DNA of 41,194 nucleotides from an uncultured Prevotellaceae bacterium. Lineage in GTDB: Bacteria > Bacteroidota > Bacteroidia > Bacteroidales > Muribaculaceae. The notes beneath the pieces were generated by a model, which was not told the DNA's origin, made no database searches, and worked only from the letters and a program-made list of their open reading frames with translations. Positions 7,252-14,758 of this stretch are shown in pieces. How positions within the stretch are numbered: the first letter of the stretch is position 1; the number at the start of each line of letters is the position of its first letter. The stretch lies in the NCBI GenBank assembly GCA_937916085.1, contig CALGGO010000089.1, positions 1-41,194 of the forward strand. Direction: 5' to 3'. The translations under genes were made by a program, and so were the position numbers.

Positions 7252-7570
7252 TGATTCAAGCAATCTGGTAGAGTCCAGCTCTTGCTTGAAGACATAAAGA
7301 AAGCGTTTTTGCGTTATCCTTGTTCTGAAATTCGGCAAAATTTTATAATCCAAGGATAAGCAGTTACAAAACGCCTTCCGTGTGCCAATACTTCATCCCC
7401 ATTGGCGGGGAACAGTATATGGTATCGCGTGGGGGATGACTGTTTATTTGGATTAGGGCGTTTGGCGATGCCTCAAGTTAGATAAACCAGACAAGTCTCC
7501 ACGCTATCTTTTTACACTAACCATTAACGAATCAACCTCAATTCGGGAGACTAAAGAGGAGAGAAAAAAT
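7252..7570 (+). ncRNA. Structured leader RNA (copy 2 of the element) upstream of the FISUMP lipoprotein
   Basis: The first 130 bases match copy 1 (1586-1715). Hairpin 7255-7290 has perfect 9-base arms TTCAAGCAA/TTGCTTGAA and an inner CTGG/CCAG stem. The inner stem is CTTGT/ACAAG in copy 1, a compensatory G-C to U-A change. The blocks GCGTTTTTGCGTTATCC, TCGGCAAAATTTT and GGATAAGCAGT follow. Beyond the shared part lie further pairings: TCATCCCC with GGGGATGA, GCGTGG with CCACGC, and GTTTAT with ATAAAC. The leader ends in a purine-rich stretch before the ATG. It could be a cis-regulatory leader or an independent small RNA. No known riboswitch class was recognised. Confidence 0.6.
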
Positions 7571-7577
7571 TTTAAAA

Positions 7578-8279
7578 ATGAGAAAAACAGTTCTTTATTC
7601 AGTCTTAATGTCGCTTCTTGTGCTTCTCTCGGCATGTGGCGGTGATGACGAGCCTTCAGGAGGTGAAAACGGTTCTTCGGGTGGCAGCTCGAGCGGTAAG
7701 ACCGATGGTCATGAGTATGTCGACTTGGGTTTGACGAGCGGCACGCTGTGGGCGACGTGTAATGTTGGCGCCGGCAGCCCCTATGAGGCTGGTGACTATT
7801 TCGCCTGGGGCGAGACCTCTCCCAAGCAGGACTATAGCCTTAACAGCTACAAGTGGTATAACTCAGCGACCGGTAAATACACCAAATACTGTGATAATAG
7901 CAGTTATGGTGTTATTGACAACAAGTCCGAGCTGGAGCTTGCCGACGATGCTGCTTACGTGAACTGGGGCAAGAACTGGCGCATGCCCTCAAAGGCGCAG
8001 TTTGACGAGTTGCGTGCCGAGTGCACTTGGCAGTGGAATGGCAGCGGCTATTTGGTGACCAGCAAGAAGAATAATAAGACCCTTATCTTGCCCGCCGCCG
8101 GCTGCCGTAATGGATCTTCGTTGTATGATTCTGGTAGTAACGGCTACTATTGGTCTCGCTCGGTCTACCCTGGCTATCCGAGCGACGCTTGCCGCCTGTA
8201 CTTCAATTCGGGCAATGTGGACGCGGACTACTACCACCGCTACTACGGTCGAGGCGTGCGTGCTGTTCGTGTGCCATAG
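7578..8279 (+). CDS. FISUMP-domain surface lipoprotein
   Basis: The 233-residue protein has a lipoprotein signal peptide with Cys20 (LLSAC), followed by GGDDE, an acidic start compatible with export to the cell surface. A Gly/Ser-rich linker then leads to a Fibrobacter succinogenes major paralogous (FISUMP) domain. That domain starts HEYVDLGLTSGTLWATCNVG and contains GDYFAWGET, WRMPSKAQFDEL, LPAAGCRNG, GYYWSRS and the terminal GVRAVRV. These domains have a C-type-lectin-like fold and often present variable residues. Near the C-terminus seven codons of the form NAC (GAC, GAC, TAC, TAC, CAC, TAC, TAC) cluster in a 9-codon stretch where relatives often carry Asn or aromatic residues. The ligand is unknown. 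It is a single-gene unit with its own promoter, structured leader and strong hairpins downstream. Confidence 0.85.
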   Translation: MRKTVLYSVLMSLLVLLSACGGDDEPSGGENGSSGGSSSGKTDGHEYVDLGLTSGTLWATCNVGAGSPYEAGDYFAWGETSPKQDYSLNSYKWYNSATGKYTKYCDNSSYGVIDNKSELELADDAAYVNWGKNWRMPSKAQFDELRAECTWQWNGSGYLVTSKKNNKTLILPAAGCRNGSSLYDSGSNGYYWSRSVYPGYPSDACRLYFNSGNVDADYYHRYYGRGVRAVRVP

Positions 8280-8319
8280 AATTAGCACCCTTCCCCTTCA
8301 CACGAAACCCCTAAATCTG

Positions 8320-8406
8320 TCAAAGCACGCGCGCAGCCTCAGGCTTGGGGGCAAGAACAGGCGGCCCGTGGCCGCCGCCCCCAAGTCGAGCAAGTGCGTG
8401 CTTTGA
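8320..8406 (+). other. GC-rich nested hairpin after the FISUMP gene
   Basis: TCAAAGCACGC at the left pairs with GCGTGCTTTGA at the right. CTTGGGGGC pairs with GCCCCCAAG further in, and GCGGCC pairs with GGCCGC at the tip. The 87-base element is far richer in GC than its surroundings. It starts about 40 bases past the stop codon and is followed at once by a second, perfect hairpin. Confidence 0.7.
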
Positions 8407-8408
8407 CA

Positions 8409-8459
8409 TAACTATTCAGTCCCCACTTAGGTCAAGCCTAAGTGGGGACTGAATAGTTA
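8409..8459. terminator. Perfect 23-bp inverted repeat, likely bidirectional terminator
   Basis: Bases 8409-8431 pair without mismatch with 8437-8459 around the loop TCAAG. An A-rich run follows. The stem is much longer than an ordinary intrinsic terminator. It sits between the FISUMP gene and the converging fabD. Confidence 0.75.
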
Positions 8460-8517
8460 CAAAAAACTCGGTCAATGTCCTTTATAATATGCAATTATTT
8501 CAGGCGTAGCCTAATTG

Positions 8518-8594
8518 TGCATTATGCATTGTTCATTATGCATTGTTCATTATGCATTATGCATTATGCATTGTGCATTGTGCATTATGCATTG
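8518..8594. repeat. Heptamer array: 11 units of TGCATTR
   Basis: Eleven consecutive 7-base units (TGCATTA or TGCATTG, two with TTCATTA) run without any spacing change. The array ends 14 bases before the fabD stop codon. It is one of a set of different-word, fixed-period arrays in this window. Confidence 0.95.
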
Positions 8595-8607
8595 ATTAAG
8601 CGTTGAT

Positions 8608-9486
8608 TTACTGCATTCCGCTCACGGCAACGTCCTTGCAGGTGCGGCCTATCAAGCCTTGAAGTACCTTTCCGGGACCAAGCTCTACCGCCTCGGTCAT
8701 GCCGTCGGCAGCCATGTTCTGTGCAATGTGGCTCCAGCGCACGGGAGCCGTGAGCTGCTTTATGAGGTTCTCTTTGATTTCCTCGGGATTGGTGTGAGGC
8801 TTAGCGTCAACATCTTGGTAGATAGGACAGATGGGCTCGCTGAAGCGTGCCTCGTAGATAGCCTTTGCCAGCTCCTCGCGAGCAGGCTCCATCAGGGGAG
8901 AGTGGAACGCTCCGCCCACCTTCAGTGGCAGGGCGCGGCGGGCACCCGCCTCCTTGAACTTAGCGCAAGCAGCTTCGATAGCCTCAAATGAGCCGCTAAT
9001 TACCACCTGGCCTGGGCTGTTGTAGTTGGCGGGAACGCACACGCCATCGATGCTGGCGCATATCTCCTCCACCTTGTCGTCGTCCATGCCGATGATAGCC
9101 GCCATAGTCGAGGGAGTGGCCTCGCACGCCTTTTGCATAGCGAGCGCGCGTGTCTCCACGAGCTTTAGGCCCTGCTCAAAAGGCAGCACTCCGGCAGCAA
9201 CAAGAGCCGAGAACTCACCGAGCGAGTGTCCGGCTACCATGTCGGGCTTGAAATCATCGCCAAGGGTCTTGGCAAGTATAACACTGTGCAGGAACACAGC
9301 GGGTTGAGTAACTTTAGTCTGTTTCAGGTCATCCTCGGTGCCATTAAACATCAGGTCGGTGATGCGGAAACCGAGCACTTCATTGGCTTTCTCAAACATT
9401 TCACGGGCCTCGGTGTTGTTGTCATACAGGTCTTTGCCCATACCCACAAACTGTGCGCCCTGGCCAGGAAAAACAAATGCTTTCAT
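8608..9486 (-). CDS. fabD: Malonyl-CoA:ACP transacylase
   Basis: The 292-residue protein moves the malonyl group from CoA to acyl carrier protein, supplying fatty-acid synthesis in the cytoplasm. The N-terminal FPGQGAQ motif (residues 6-12), the nucleophile in GHSLG (Ser88) and the catalytic His in GGAFHSPLM (His195) are all present, and the length is normal. It is transcribed alone from the promoter at 9540-9569 and converges on the FISUMP gene, with the TGCATTR array directly after its stop codon. Confidence 0.96.
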   Translation of the reverse strand: MKAFVFPGQGAQFVGMGKDLYDNNTEAREMFEKANEVLGFRITDLMFNGTEDDLKQTKVTQPAVFLHSVILAKTLGDDFKPDMVAGHSLGEFSALVAAGVLPFEQGLKLVETRALAMQKACEATPSTMAAIIGMDDDKVEEICASIDGVCVPANYNSPGQVVISGSFEAIEAACAKFKEAGARRALPLKVGGAFHSPLMEPAREELAKAIYEARFSEPICPIYQDVDAKPHTNPEEIKENLIKQLTAPVRWSHIAQNMAADGMTEAVELGPGKVLQGLIGRTCKDVAVSGMQ

Positions 9487-9539
9487 ACTAAATATAGAAT
9501 ATTAATTGTTGAAAAAATTCTTTAATCTTAAAATCGCCG

Positions 9540-9569
9540 CAAAAGTACTCATTTTTTCATTTATAGCAA
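9540..9569 (-). promoter_or_regulatory. fabD promoter
   Basis: Minus strand TTG (9567-9569), 19 bases, TACTTTTG (9540-9547), about 54 bases upstream of the fabD ATG. Confidence 0.65.
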
Positions 9570-9605
9570 ACTTAAAACAGATAAATAATGTTTTATTTGC
9601 AAATG

Positions 9606-9638
9606 TTGTGCATTTTCCAATTTTTCTGTGTAAATTTG
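9606..9638 (+). promoter_or_regulatory. tatA promoter
   Basis: TAAATTTG (9631-9638) lies 26 bases before the tatA ATG. A TTG at 9606-9608 is 22 bases upstream of it, slightly longer than the usual spacing. Confidence 0.55.
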
Positions 9639-9664
9639 CAGGTTAAACTAAATACTTTACTGAT

Positions 9665-9901
9665 ATGTTGAATTCGATATTATTGCTTTTTGGTAATTTA
9701 GGCACTACAGAGTTGGTAATTATTGTCATTATCATCTTGTTGCTCTTTGGTGGAAAGAAGATTCCCGAGCTCATGAAAGGCCTGGGCAAGGGTGTGCGCA
9801 GCTTCAAGGAAGGCATGGATGAGGTGAAAGACGAGGTTGAAAAACCAATTAAAGAAGCTTCTCAACTCGACGAGGCGAATAAAGACGCAGGCAAAAAGTA
9901 A
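9665..9901 (+). CDS. tatA: Sec-independent translocase subunit TatA/E
   Basis: The 78-residue protein has one N-terminal membrane helix (about residues 13-28, TELVIIVIIILLLFGG). The hinge and amphipathic helix KKIPELMKGLGKGVRSFKEG follows, then a charged tail: the standard TatA layout. TatA oligomers form the conduit for folded twin-arginine substrates. tatC follows on the same strand, but a 175-bp MITE separates the pair. A likely client, the aldo/keto reductase at 27621, is in the same window. Confidence 0.93.
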   Translation: MLNSILLLFGNLGTTELVIIVIIILLLFGGKKIPELMKGLGKGVRSFKEGMDEVKDEVEKPIKEASQLDEANKDAGKK

Positions 9902-9910
9902 TATTTGTAA

Positions 9911-10085
9911 GGTGGGTTCTATAAATTAACTTGAGGTGTTTTTGATTTATTTTCGAGCAGATGCGAAGTTAAAGCAGCAGCGGCATAGCGGGCTATGTTG
10001 CAAGGATTTAACGAAGCAGATGCCGAAAAGAAACAAAAACAGCCAAGAACCCATCTCAACATTTTATTAATTTATAGAACCCACC
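9911..10085. mobile_element. MITE copy B, 175 bp, inside the tat operon
   Basis: This is the reverse-oriented twin of 6965-7139: same length, perfect terminal inverted repeats (GGTGGGTTCTATAAATTAA and complement), and three differences over 175 bases by eye. It starts 10 bases after the tatA stop and ends 20 bases before the tatC ATG. A tatA-tatC transcript would therefore carry it as a folded intercistronic segment. Confidence 0.88.
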
Positions 10086-10104
10086 ATAATATCATTACTT
10101 CCAG

Positions 10105-10902
10105 ATGGAAGAGGAGATTAAGGAACAGTTGCAGGAGATGTCGTTTTGGGACCACCTCGACGTGCTGAGAGGGGTCCTAATCAAGATAGCTGTGGTTGTT
10201 GTGGCTATGGCGATAGTCTTTTTTGCACTCATGCCCAGCATCTTCGACAACGTGATACTTGCTCCCTGTCGTGGCGACTTTGTACTTTACCGTCTCTTTG
10301 AGAAGATGACTACAGGTATTCCTGGCTTGCCACAGTTCTCTACCGAGGGATTTCATGTGGAGCTTATCAACATCCAGCTGGCATCTCAGTTCTTCATTCA
10401 CATGAGCACATCGTTTTGGCTGGCGTTAGTTATATCGTTCCCTATAGTGATTTATCTCATGTGGACCTTCGTTGCTCCAGCTCTCTACGAGCATGAGAAA
10501 CGTGGCATAAAGCGGGCTTTCGCCTTTGGCAACCTGATGTTTTTCCTTGGAGTGGCAGTAGGATATTTTGTGGTGTTTCCCGTGACATTGCGCTTCCTTG
10601 CCGACTATCACGTGAGTGCTATGGTGCCCAACCAAATCTCGCTCGACAGTTACATGGACACTTTCTTGATGCTTATCTTCATCATGGGTGTCATCTTTGA
10701 GTTGCCGTTGTTGGCATGGCTGTTGGGGAATATGGGAGTGCTGAAGCGCAGCTACTTTAAGAAATATCGTCGTCATGCCATCGTGGTGCTGCTCATCCTT
10801 GCGGCGTTCATTACACCCACAGGCGACCCGTTCACGCTGACTATAGTGTTCCTGCCCATTTATCTGCTCTACGAGATGAGCGCTTGGCTGGTAAAGAAAT
10901 AA
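10105..10902 (+). CDS. tatC: Sec-independent translocase subunit TatC
   Basis: The 265-residue polytopic protein is the twin-arginine receptor subunit of the inner membrane. Typical features are the N-terminal MSFWDHLDVLRGVLIK, the first periplasmic loop, WTFVAPALYEHEKRG in the first cytoplasmic loop, and the late AFITPTGDPFTLTIVFLPI segment before the last helix. About six membrane spans are visible. An extended periplasmic insert (residues about 50-90) is common in Bacteroidota. The ATG lies 20 bases after MITE copy B, so it depends on readthrough from tatA or on a promoter in the element. Confidence 0.95.
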   Translation: MEEEIKEQLQEMSFWDHLDVLRGVLIKIAVVVVAMAIVFFALMPSIFDNVILAPCRGDFVLYRLFEKMTTGIPGLPQFSTEGFHVELINIQLASQFFIHMSTSFWLALVISFPIVIYLMWTFVAPALYEHEKRGIKRAFAFGNLMFFLGVAVGYFVVFPVTLRFLADYHVSAMVPNQISLDSYMDTFLMLIFIMGVIFELPLLAWLLGNMGVLKRSYFKKYRRHAIVVLLILAAFITPTGDPFTLTIVFLPIYLLYEMSAWLVKK

Positions 10903-10943
10903 TTCATAATGCACAATTCAAAACTTTTAAAAAAAGTAGAATT

Positions 10944-10976
10944 TCTAGAAAATCTAGAATGTCTAGAAAGTCTATA
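10944..10976. repeat. Nonamer array TCTAGANNN
   Basis: TCTAGA recurs at 10944, 10953 and 10962, with TCTATA at 10971, at exactly 9-base steps. The array ends 14 bases before the transporter ATG. The same word at the same period appears upstream of the YfhO-like gene (31264-31305). Confidence 0.85.
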
Positions 10977-10989
10977 AATTTTTACAATA

Positions 10990-12339
10990 ATGAAAGAGAA
11001 GAGAACAGGTTTTGCCACTCGCTTGGGGGCTATTGCCGCCACAGTGGGTAGCGCTGTGGGATTGGGAAACATCTGGCGTTTCCCTTATCAGGCTGGCGAG
11101 AATGGCGGCGGTGCATATATCCTGGTATATTTGATATGTGTCATTTTGCTCGGCATCCCCATTATGATGTCGGAGTTCATCATAGGCCGTTCCACCCACA
11201 AGAACATGAAAGGTGCAGTGCAACAACTGACTCCAGGTTCGCCGTTCAAGTTTTTTGCTTATATAGGAGTTTTGGGTGCGTTGCTCATCTGCGGCTACTA
11301 CAGCGTGGTGTGCGGATGGGTGATAGAGTACCTGTGGAACTCAGCCGATGGCTCTTTGTTAGGACACACGCCAGAGCAGTATAGTGATATGTTCGGGTCT
11401 CTAGTAGGAACACCACAGCGTTGTGTGCTTTGGACTTTGTTGTTTCTGTTGCTCAACTTCCTTGTATTGAGTCGTGGTATCCAGAAGGGCGTGGAGCGAA
11501 TAGCAAACATCATGATGCCTTTACTCTTTGTGCTGCTCATTGTGTTCTGCGTGAACTCACTCTTACTGCCAGGCTCAATGAAGGGTATGGATTTCCTGTT
11601 TAACCCTAAGTTTGAGAACTTGGGTTGGAAAGGCGTAGTCGATGCTATGGGTCAGGCGTTCATGTCGTTGTCGCTGGGTGTGACTTGCCTTATCACTTAC
11701 TCCTCTTATTTCAATGATGACAGCCGCTTGATGAAAGATGCCGTGACCATCTCGGCACTCGACACGCTTGTCGCTCTCCTTGCTGGTATTGTTATTTTTC
11801 CTGCCGTGTTCTCATTTGGCATGGATCCCAAAGCCGGTCCCGACCTGATCTTCAATACTCTTCCCACTATCTTCCAGCAGATGCCTGGAGGCACTATTTG
11901 GGCGGTGTTGTTTTTTGTGCTGCTGTTTTTTGCCTCAATCACTTCTACTATCTCATTGAGTGAGATTCCCATCACATTCTTGATTGACGAGTACAAGCTG
12001 TCACGCACAAAGGCGTTGATTATCACCGCTGTGCTGATGGCAGTCGTTGCAGTGCTTAGCGCGTTGTCGTTCAGTACACTCAGCGATGTGACACTTTTTG
12101 GCAAGAACATTTTCGACTTCCTCGATTATGTGGGACCAAACATCTTCATGCTGCTTGGAGGACTCGTTACTGCCATTTATGTGGGTTGGTTTCTTAAAAA
12201 AGAGATTATTCACAACCAGCTCACCAATGGCGGTAAATACCGCTCCAGCTTCGTACAGCCATATATCATCTTCTGCCTGCGGTTTATCGCTCCTGTGGCT
12301 ATAATAATCATCTTCATGTATTATACAGGAATATTCTGA
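10990..12339 (+). CDS. Neurotransmitter:sodium symporter (NSS) family transporter
   Basis: The 449-residue inner-membrane protein is a bacterial SLC6-type Na+-coupled transporter, probably for an amino acid. The hallmark GSAVGLGNIWRFPY in helix 1 (about residues 20-33) is present, with the unwound segment that binds Na+ and substrate. The following GGGAYILVYL and the helix 6/8 regions (FMSLSLGV, FFASITSTISLSEI) also fit. About eleven spans are visible, as in most bacterial members. The stop codon is one base before folP, so they are probably co-transcribed, although the functions are unrelated. The substrate cannot be told from sequence. Confidence 0.92.
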   Translation: MKEKRTGFATRLGAIAATVGSAVGLGNIWRFPYQAGENGGGAYILVYLICVILLGIPIMMSEFIIGRSTHKNMKGAVQQLTPGSPFKFFAYIGVLGALLICGYYSVVCGWVIEYLWNSADGSLLGHTPEQYSDMFGSLVGTPQRCVLWTLLFLLLNFLVLSRGIQKGVERIANIMMPLLFVLLIVFCVNSLLLPGSMKGMDFLFNPKFENLGWKGVVDAMGQAFMSLSLGVTCLITYSSYFNDDSRLMKDAVTISALDTLVALLAGIVIFPAVFSFGMDPKAGPDLIFNTLPTIFQQMPGGTIWAVLFFVLLFFASITSTISLSEIPITFLIDEYKLSRTKALIITAVLMAVVAVLSALSFSTLSDVTLFGKNIFDFLDYVGPNIFMLLGGLVTAIYVGWFLKKEIIHNQLTNGGKYRSSFVQPYIIFCLRFIAPVAIIIIFMYYTGIF

Positions 12340-12340
12340 T

Positions 12341-13231
12341 ATGAATAATTGTTCATTCAAGAAATATAGTCTTAACCTGCATGGTCGGTTAGTGGAGATT
12401 GACCGTCCGTGGGTGATGGGTATCATCAATGCCACTCCTGACTCGTTCTTCTCAGGAAGCCGCACGATGGACAGCGAGAGTGTCGCCGAGCGTGCGAAGG
12501 CAATGGTGTTAGAAGGCGCTGACATTCTTGACATCGGTGCTTGCTCCACACGGCCAGGTGCCGAGGTTGTTACTCCCGAAGAAGAGATAAACCGGCTTAA
12601 TGTGGCAGTGAAGGCTATTAAAACCGCCGTTGGCAACGATGTGATACTCTCGGTAGATACCTTCCGTGCTGGCGTGGCTCGTCATTGCGTGGAGGAACTG
12701 GGTGTGGATATCATCAACGATATCTCTGGTGGCGACCTTGACCCAGAGATGAATAGCGTAGTGGCTCAGCTGCAGGTGCCTTACATCGTGATGCATACCC
12801 GTGGCACTCCAGCTACTATGCAGCAGTTTACCGACTATGATGGCGACGTGGCAGCGATAGTGCTTGAGGAACTGGCGCGCAAAATCGACACCTTACACCA
12901 ATTGGGAGTCAATGACGTGATTGCCGACCCTGGTTTTGGCTTTGCTAAGACTGTGGAGCAGAACTACCGCCTGCTGGCGTGTCTTGAGTCGTTCCATGCC
13001 CTTGAAGTTCCATTGCTGGTGGGGGTGTCGCGCAAGTCGATGATACAAAAGGTGCTTAACTGCACTGCTCAGGAGGCTCTTAACGGCACTACTGTGCTCA
13101 ACACCATCGCGATGATGAAAGGCGCTCACATTCTGCGTGTCCATGACGTGAAAGCCGCAGTAGAGGCCCGAGATTTAGTTGTAAGATGCAAAAAATCAGG
13201 ACAACTATCACGACAAAACTATGAACTATGA
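12341..13231 (+). CDS. folP: Dihydropteroate synthase
   Basis: The 296-residue enzyme condenses p-aminobenzoate with dihydropterin pyrophosphate in folate synthesis and is the sulfonamide target. Motifs are GIINATPDSFFSGSR near residue 28, DIGACSTRPGAE, SVDTFRAGVARHCVEELGVDIINDISGG, and GVSRKSMIQKVL in the C-terminal half. The last codons and the TGA lie inside an AACTATG heptamer array, so the final residues (QNYEL) come from the repeat rather than from a conserved domain. The array continues to the base before the cdaA ATG. folP next to the diadenylate cyclase gene is common in Bacteroidales. Confidence 0.95.
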   Translation: MNNCSFKKYSLNLHGRLVEIDRPWVMGIINATPDSFFSGSRTMDSESVAERAKAMVLEGADILDIGACSTRPGAEVVTPEEEINRLNVAVKAIKTAVGNDVILSVDTFRAGVARHCVEELGVDIINDISGGDLDPEMNSVVAQLQVPYIVMHTRGTPATMQQFTDYDGDVAAIVLEELARKIDTLHQLGVNDVIADPGFGFAKTVEQNYRLLACLESFHALEVPLLVGVSRKSMIQKVLNCTAQEALNGTTVLNTIAMMKGAHILRVHDVKAAVEARDLVVRCKKSGQLSRQNYEL

Positions 13232-13251
13232 ACTAACAACTATGAACTGAT
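13217..13251. repeat. Heptamer array AACTATG bridging folP and cdaA
   Basis: Five contiguous 7-base units (AACTATG, AACTATG, AACTAAC, AACTATG, AACTGAT) run from 13217 to 13251. The folP stop codon is formed within units 2-3 and the cdaA ATG begins at the next base after unit 5. Confidence 0.88.
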
Positions 13252-14016
13252 ATGATCTCATTTGGCATAAAAGATATTATAGATATACTGCTTGTTGCGG
13301 TATTGCTATATTACATTTACCGCACGATGAAAGAGAGTGGGGCGTTGAATATCTTTTTTGGCGTGTTTGCTTTTATCATAGTGTGGGTAGTGGTTGATAA
13401 GATTCTCGACATGAGGCTGCTGGGAACCATTATGGACCGCATTATCGACAGTGGTATTTTCATCCTTATTATCATCTTCCAGGACCAGATAAAACGCTTT
13501 CTCACTGGCTTGGGCTCCAAGCGAGGGTGGAAGTCGATCTCAAAGCTGTGGCACAGCGGACAGCCAAAGGATGCTCGCAAGAAGTGGGTGATGCCCATCG
13601 TCTATGCCTGTATGAGCTTGTCGAAGTCGAAGACTGGTGCCTTGATAGTCATAAAGCAGAATTTCTCACTTGAGGACTATGAACATTCAGGCGATATCAT
13701 CAATGCCGAGGTCAACAACCGCTTGCTCGAGAATATCTTCTTTAAGAACAGTCCTTTACACGATGGTGCGGTTATTATTGACGAAGGCAAGATAAAAGCT
13801 GCTGGCTGCATCCTTCCCGTGTCGCACGACACATCGCTACCCAAGTATTTGGGTCTTCGCCACCGCTCTGCTCTTGGAATCTCACAGGCAACCGATGCCA
13901 TCGCGATTGTGGTGAGTGAGGAGACGGGCAACATTTCCTACGCACATCGTGGCGAGATGCATCTCAAACTCTCGAGTACCGACTTGGACCGCGCACTTTC
14001 TAATTTGATAGAATAG
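13252..14016 (+). CDS. cdaA: Diadenylate cyclase (CdaA/DacA type)
   Basis: The 254-residue membrane protein makes the second messenger c-di-AMP from two ATP. Three hydrophobic N-terminal segments (about residues 8-77) anchor the DisA_N catalytic domain, which carries DGA at 171-173 and RHR at 203-205, the two motifs needed for catalysis. The length matches the CdaA class. It follows folP directly and is followed 3 bases later by the DUF3109 gene, indicating one operon. No CdaR-like regulator is next to it, as is usual in Bacteroidota. Confidence 0.94.
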   Translation: MISFGIKDIIDILLVAVLLYYIYRTMKESGALNIFFGVFAFIIVWVVVDKILDMRLLGTIMDRIIDSGIFILIIIFQDQIKRFLTGLGSKRGWKSISKLWHSGQPKDARKKWVMPIVYACMSLSKSKTGALIVIKQNFSLEDYEHSGDIINAEVNNRLLENIFFKNSPLHDGAVIIDEGKIKAAGCILPVSHDTSLPKYLGLRHRSALGISQATDAIAIVVSEETGNISYAHRGEMHLKLSSTDLDRALSNLIE

Positions 14017-14019
14017 GCT

Positions 14020-14610
14020 ATGTTTCTAATCAACGAGAATACACTGGTGACGCTCGATGTGGTGGAGCGGTTCTTCTGCTGCGACATCGACGCATGCTTG
14101 GGGCAATGTTGCATCGATGGTGACGCCGGAGCTCCGATTACTGCCGAGGAGGAAGAAAAAATCAGGGAATTATTGCCTGAGATTTGGGACGACTTGTTGC
14201 CACGTGCACAGCAGGAGATTGAGCAGAATGGTATCTCATATCATGACCCTGAAGGCGAACTGGTAACACAGATCCTTGACAACAGCAACTGTGTGTTCTC
14301 GTGCTATGCTGCAGGTGGCAAGTGCATCTGTGCCATTGAGAAGGCCTATCGTGAAGGGCGCATCGGCTTTATGAAACCTATCTCGTGCGCACTCTATCCG
14401 CTGCGCCTCAAGACGCTGAGCAACGGCAGCGTGGCGGTAAACTACCACCGCTGGAAAATATGCAAAAGCGCCGAAGTGCTGGGTAGAAGCAAGAAAATGC
14501 GCGTCTATGAGTTCTTGAAAGAGCCGTTGATTAGACGGTTTGGACAGGAATGGTACGATGAGCTAGTTGCTAATTGTGAGTTATACATCAAGCAATACCT
14601 TTCTTCTTAA
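14020..14610 (+). CDS. DUF3109 family cysteine-rich protein
   Basis: The 196-residue cytoplasmic protein matches DUF3109, a conserved family of unknown function related in style to the YkgJ-type Cys-cluster proteins. Visible cysteine motifs are CCDIDACLGQCC near residues 19-30, CVFSC and CICAIE in the middle, and the family hallmark FMKPISCALYPLR. The spacing suggests a bound metal or Fe-S cluster. It is the last gene of the NSS-folP-cdaA run, starting 3 bases after the cdaA stop. Function is not known. Confidence 0.85.
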   Translation: MFLINENTLVTLDVVERFFCCDIDACLGQCCIDGDAGAPITAEEEEKIRELLPEIWDDLLPRAQQEIEQNGISYHDPEGELVTQILDNSNCVFSCYAAGGKCICAIEKAYREGRIGFMKPISCALYPLRLKTLSNGSVAVNYHRWKICKSAEVLGRSKKMRVYEFLKEPLIRRFGQEWYDELVANCELYIKQYLSS

Positions 14611-14673
14611 TGCAGAATGCACACACAATGCACAATGGGCTGCGCCTAATCACCAGGTAAAACACTCGCTTGC

Positions 14674-14741
14674 TCGAATGCTCGAACACTCGAAAAATCG
14701 AATGCTCGAACACTCGAATAGTCGAGCACTCGATTGATCGA
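14674..14741. repeat. Octamer array TCGANNNN, nine units
   Basis: TCGA occurs at 14674, 14682, 14690, 14698, 14706, 14714, 14722, 14730 and 14738: nine copies at an exact 8-base step with variable tetramers (ATGC, ACAC, AAAA, ATGC, ACAC, ATAG, GCAC, TTGA) between. It fills the spacer between the converging DUF3109 and trpS genes, ending 17 bases from the trpS stop. Confidence 0.97.
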
Positions 14742-14758
14742 GACTTGAAGCTTGAAAC

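Noticed and set aside
7252..7360. Conserved peptide in the RNA element (FKQS... frame)
   Set aside because: A one-base length difference between the two copies shifts the frame while nucleotide blocks remain identical, so the conservation is not at protein level.
7578..8279. A complete diversity-generating retroelement
   Set aside because: No reverse transcriptase, accessory gene or template repeat was found in the window; only the lectin-fold target-like gene and its codon pattern are present.
8518..14741. CRISPR-like arrays
   Set aside because: Units of 7-9 bases with no separate spacers and no cas genes; they are simple short-period arrays.
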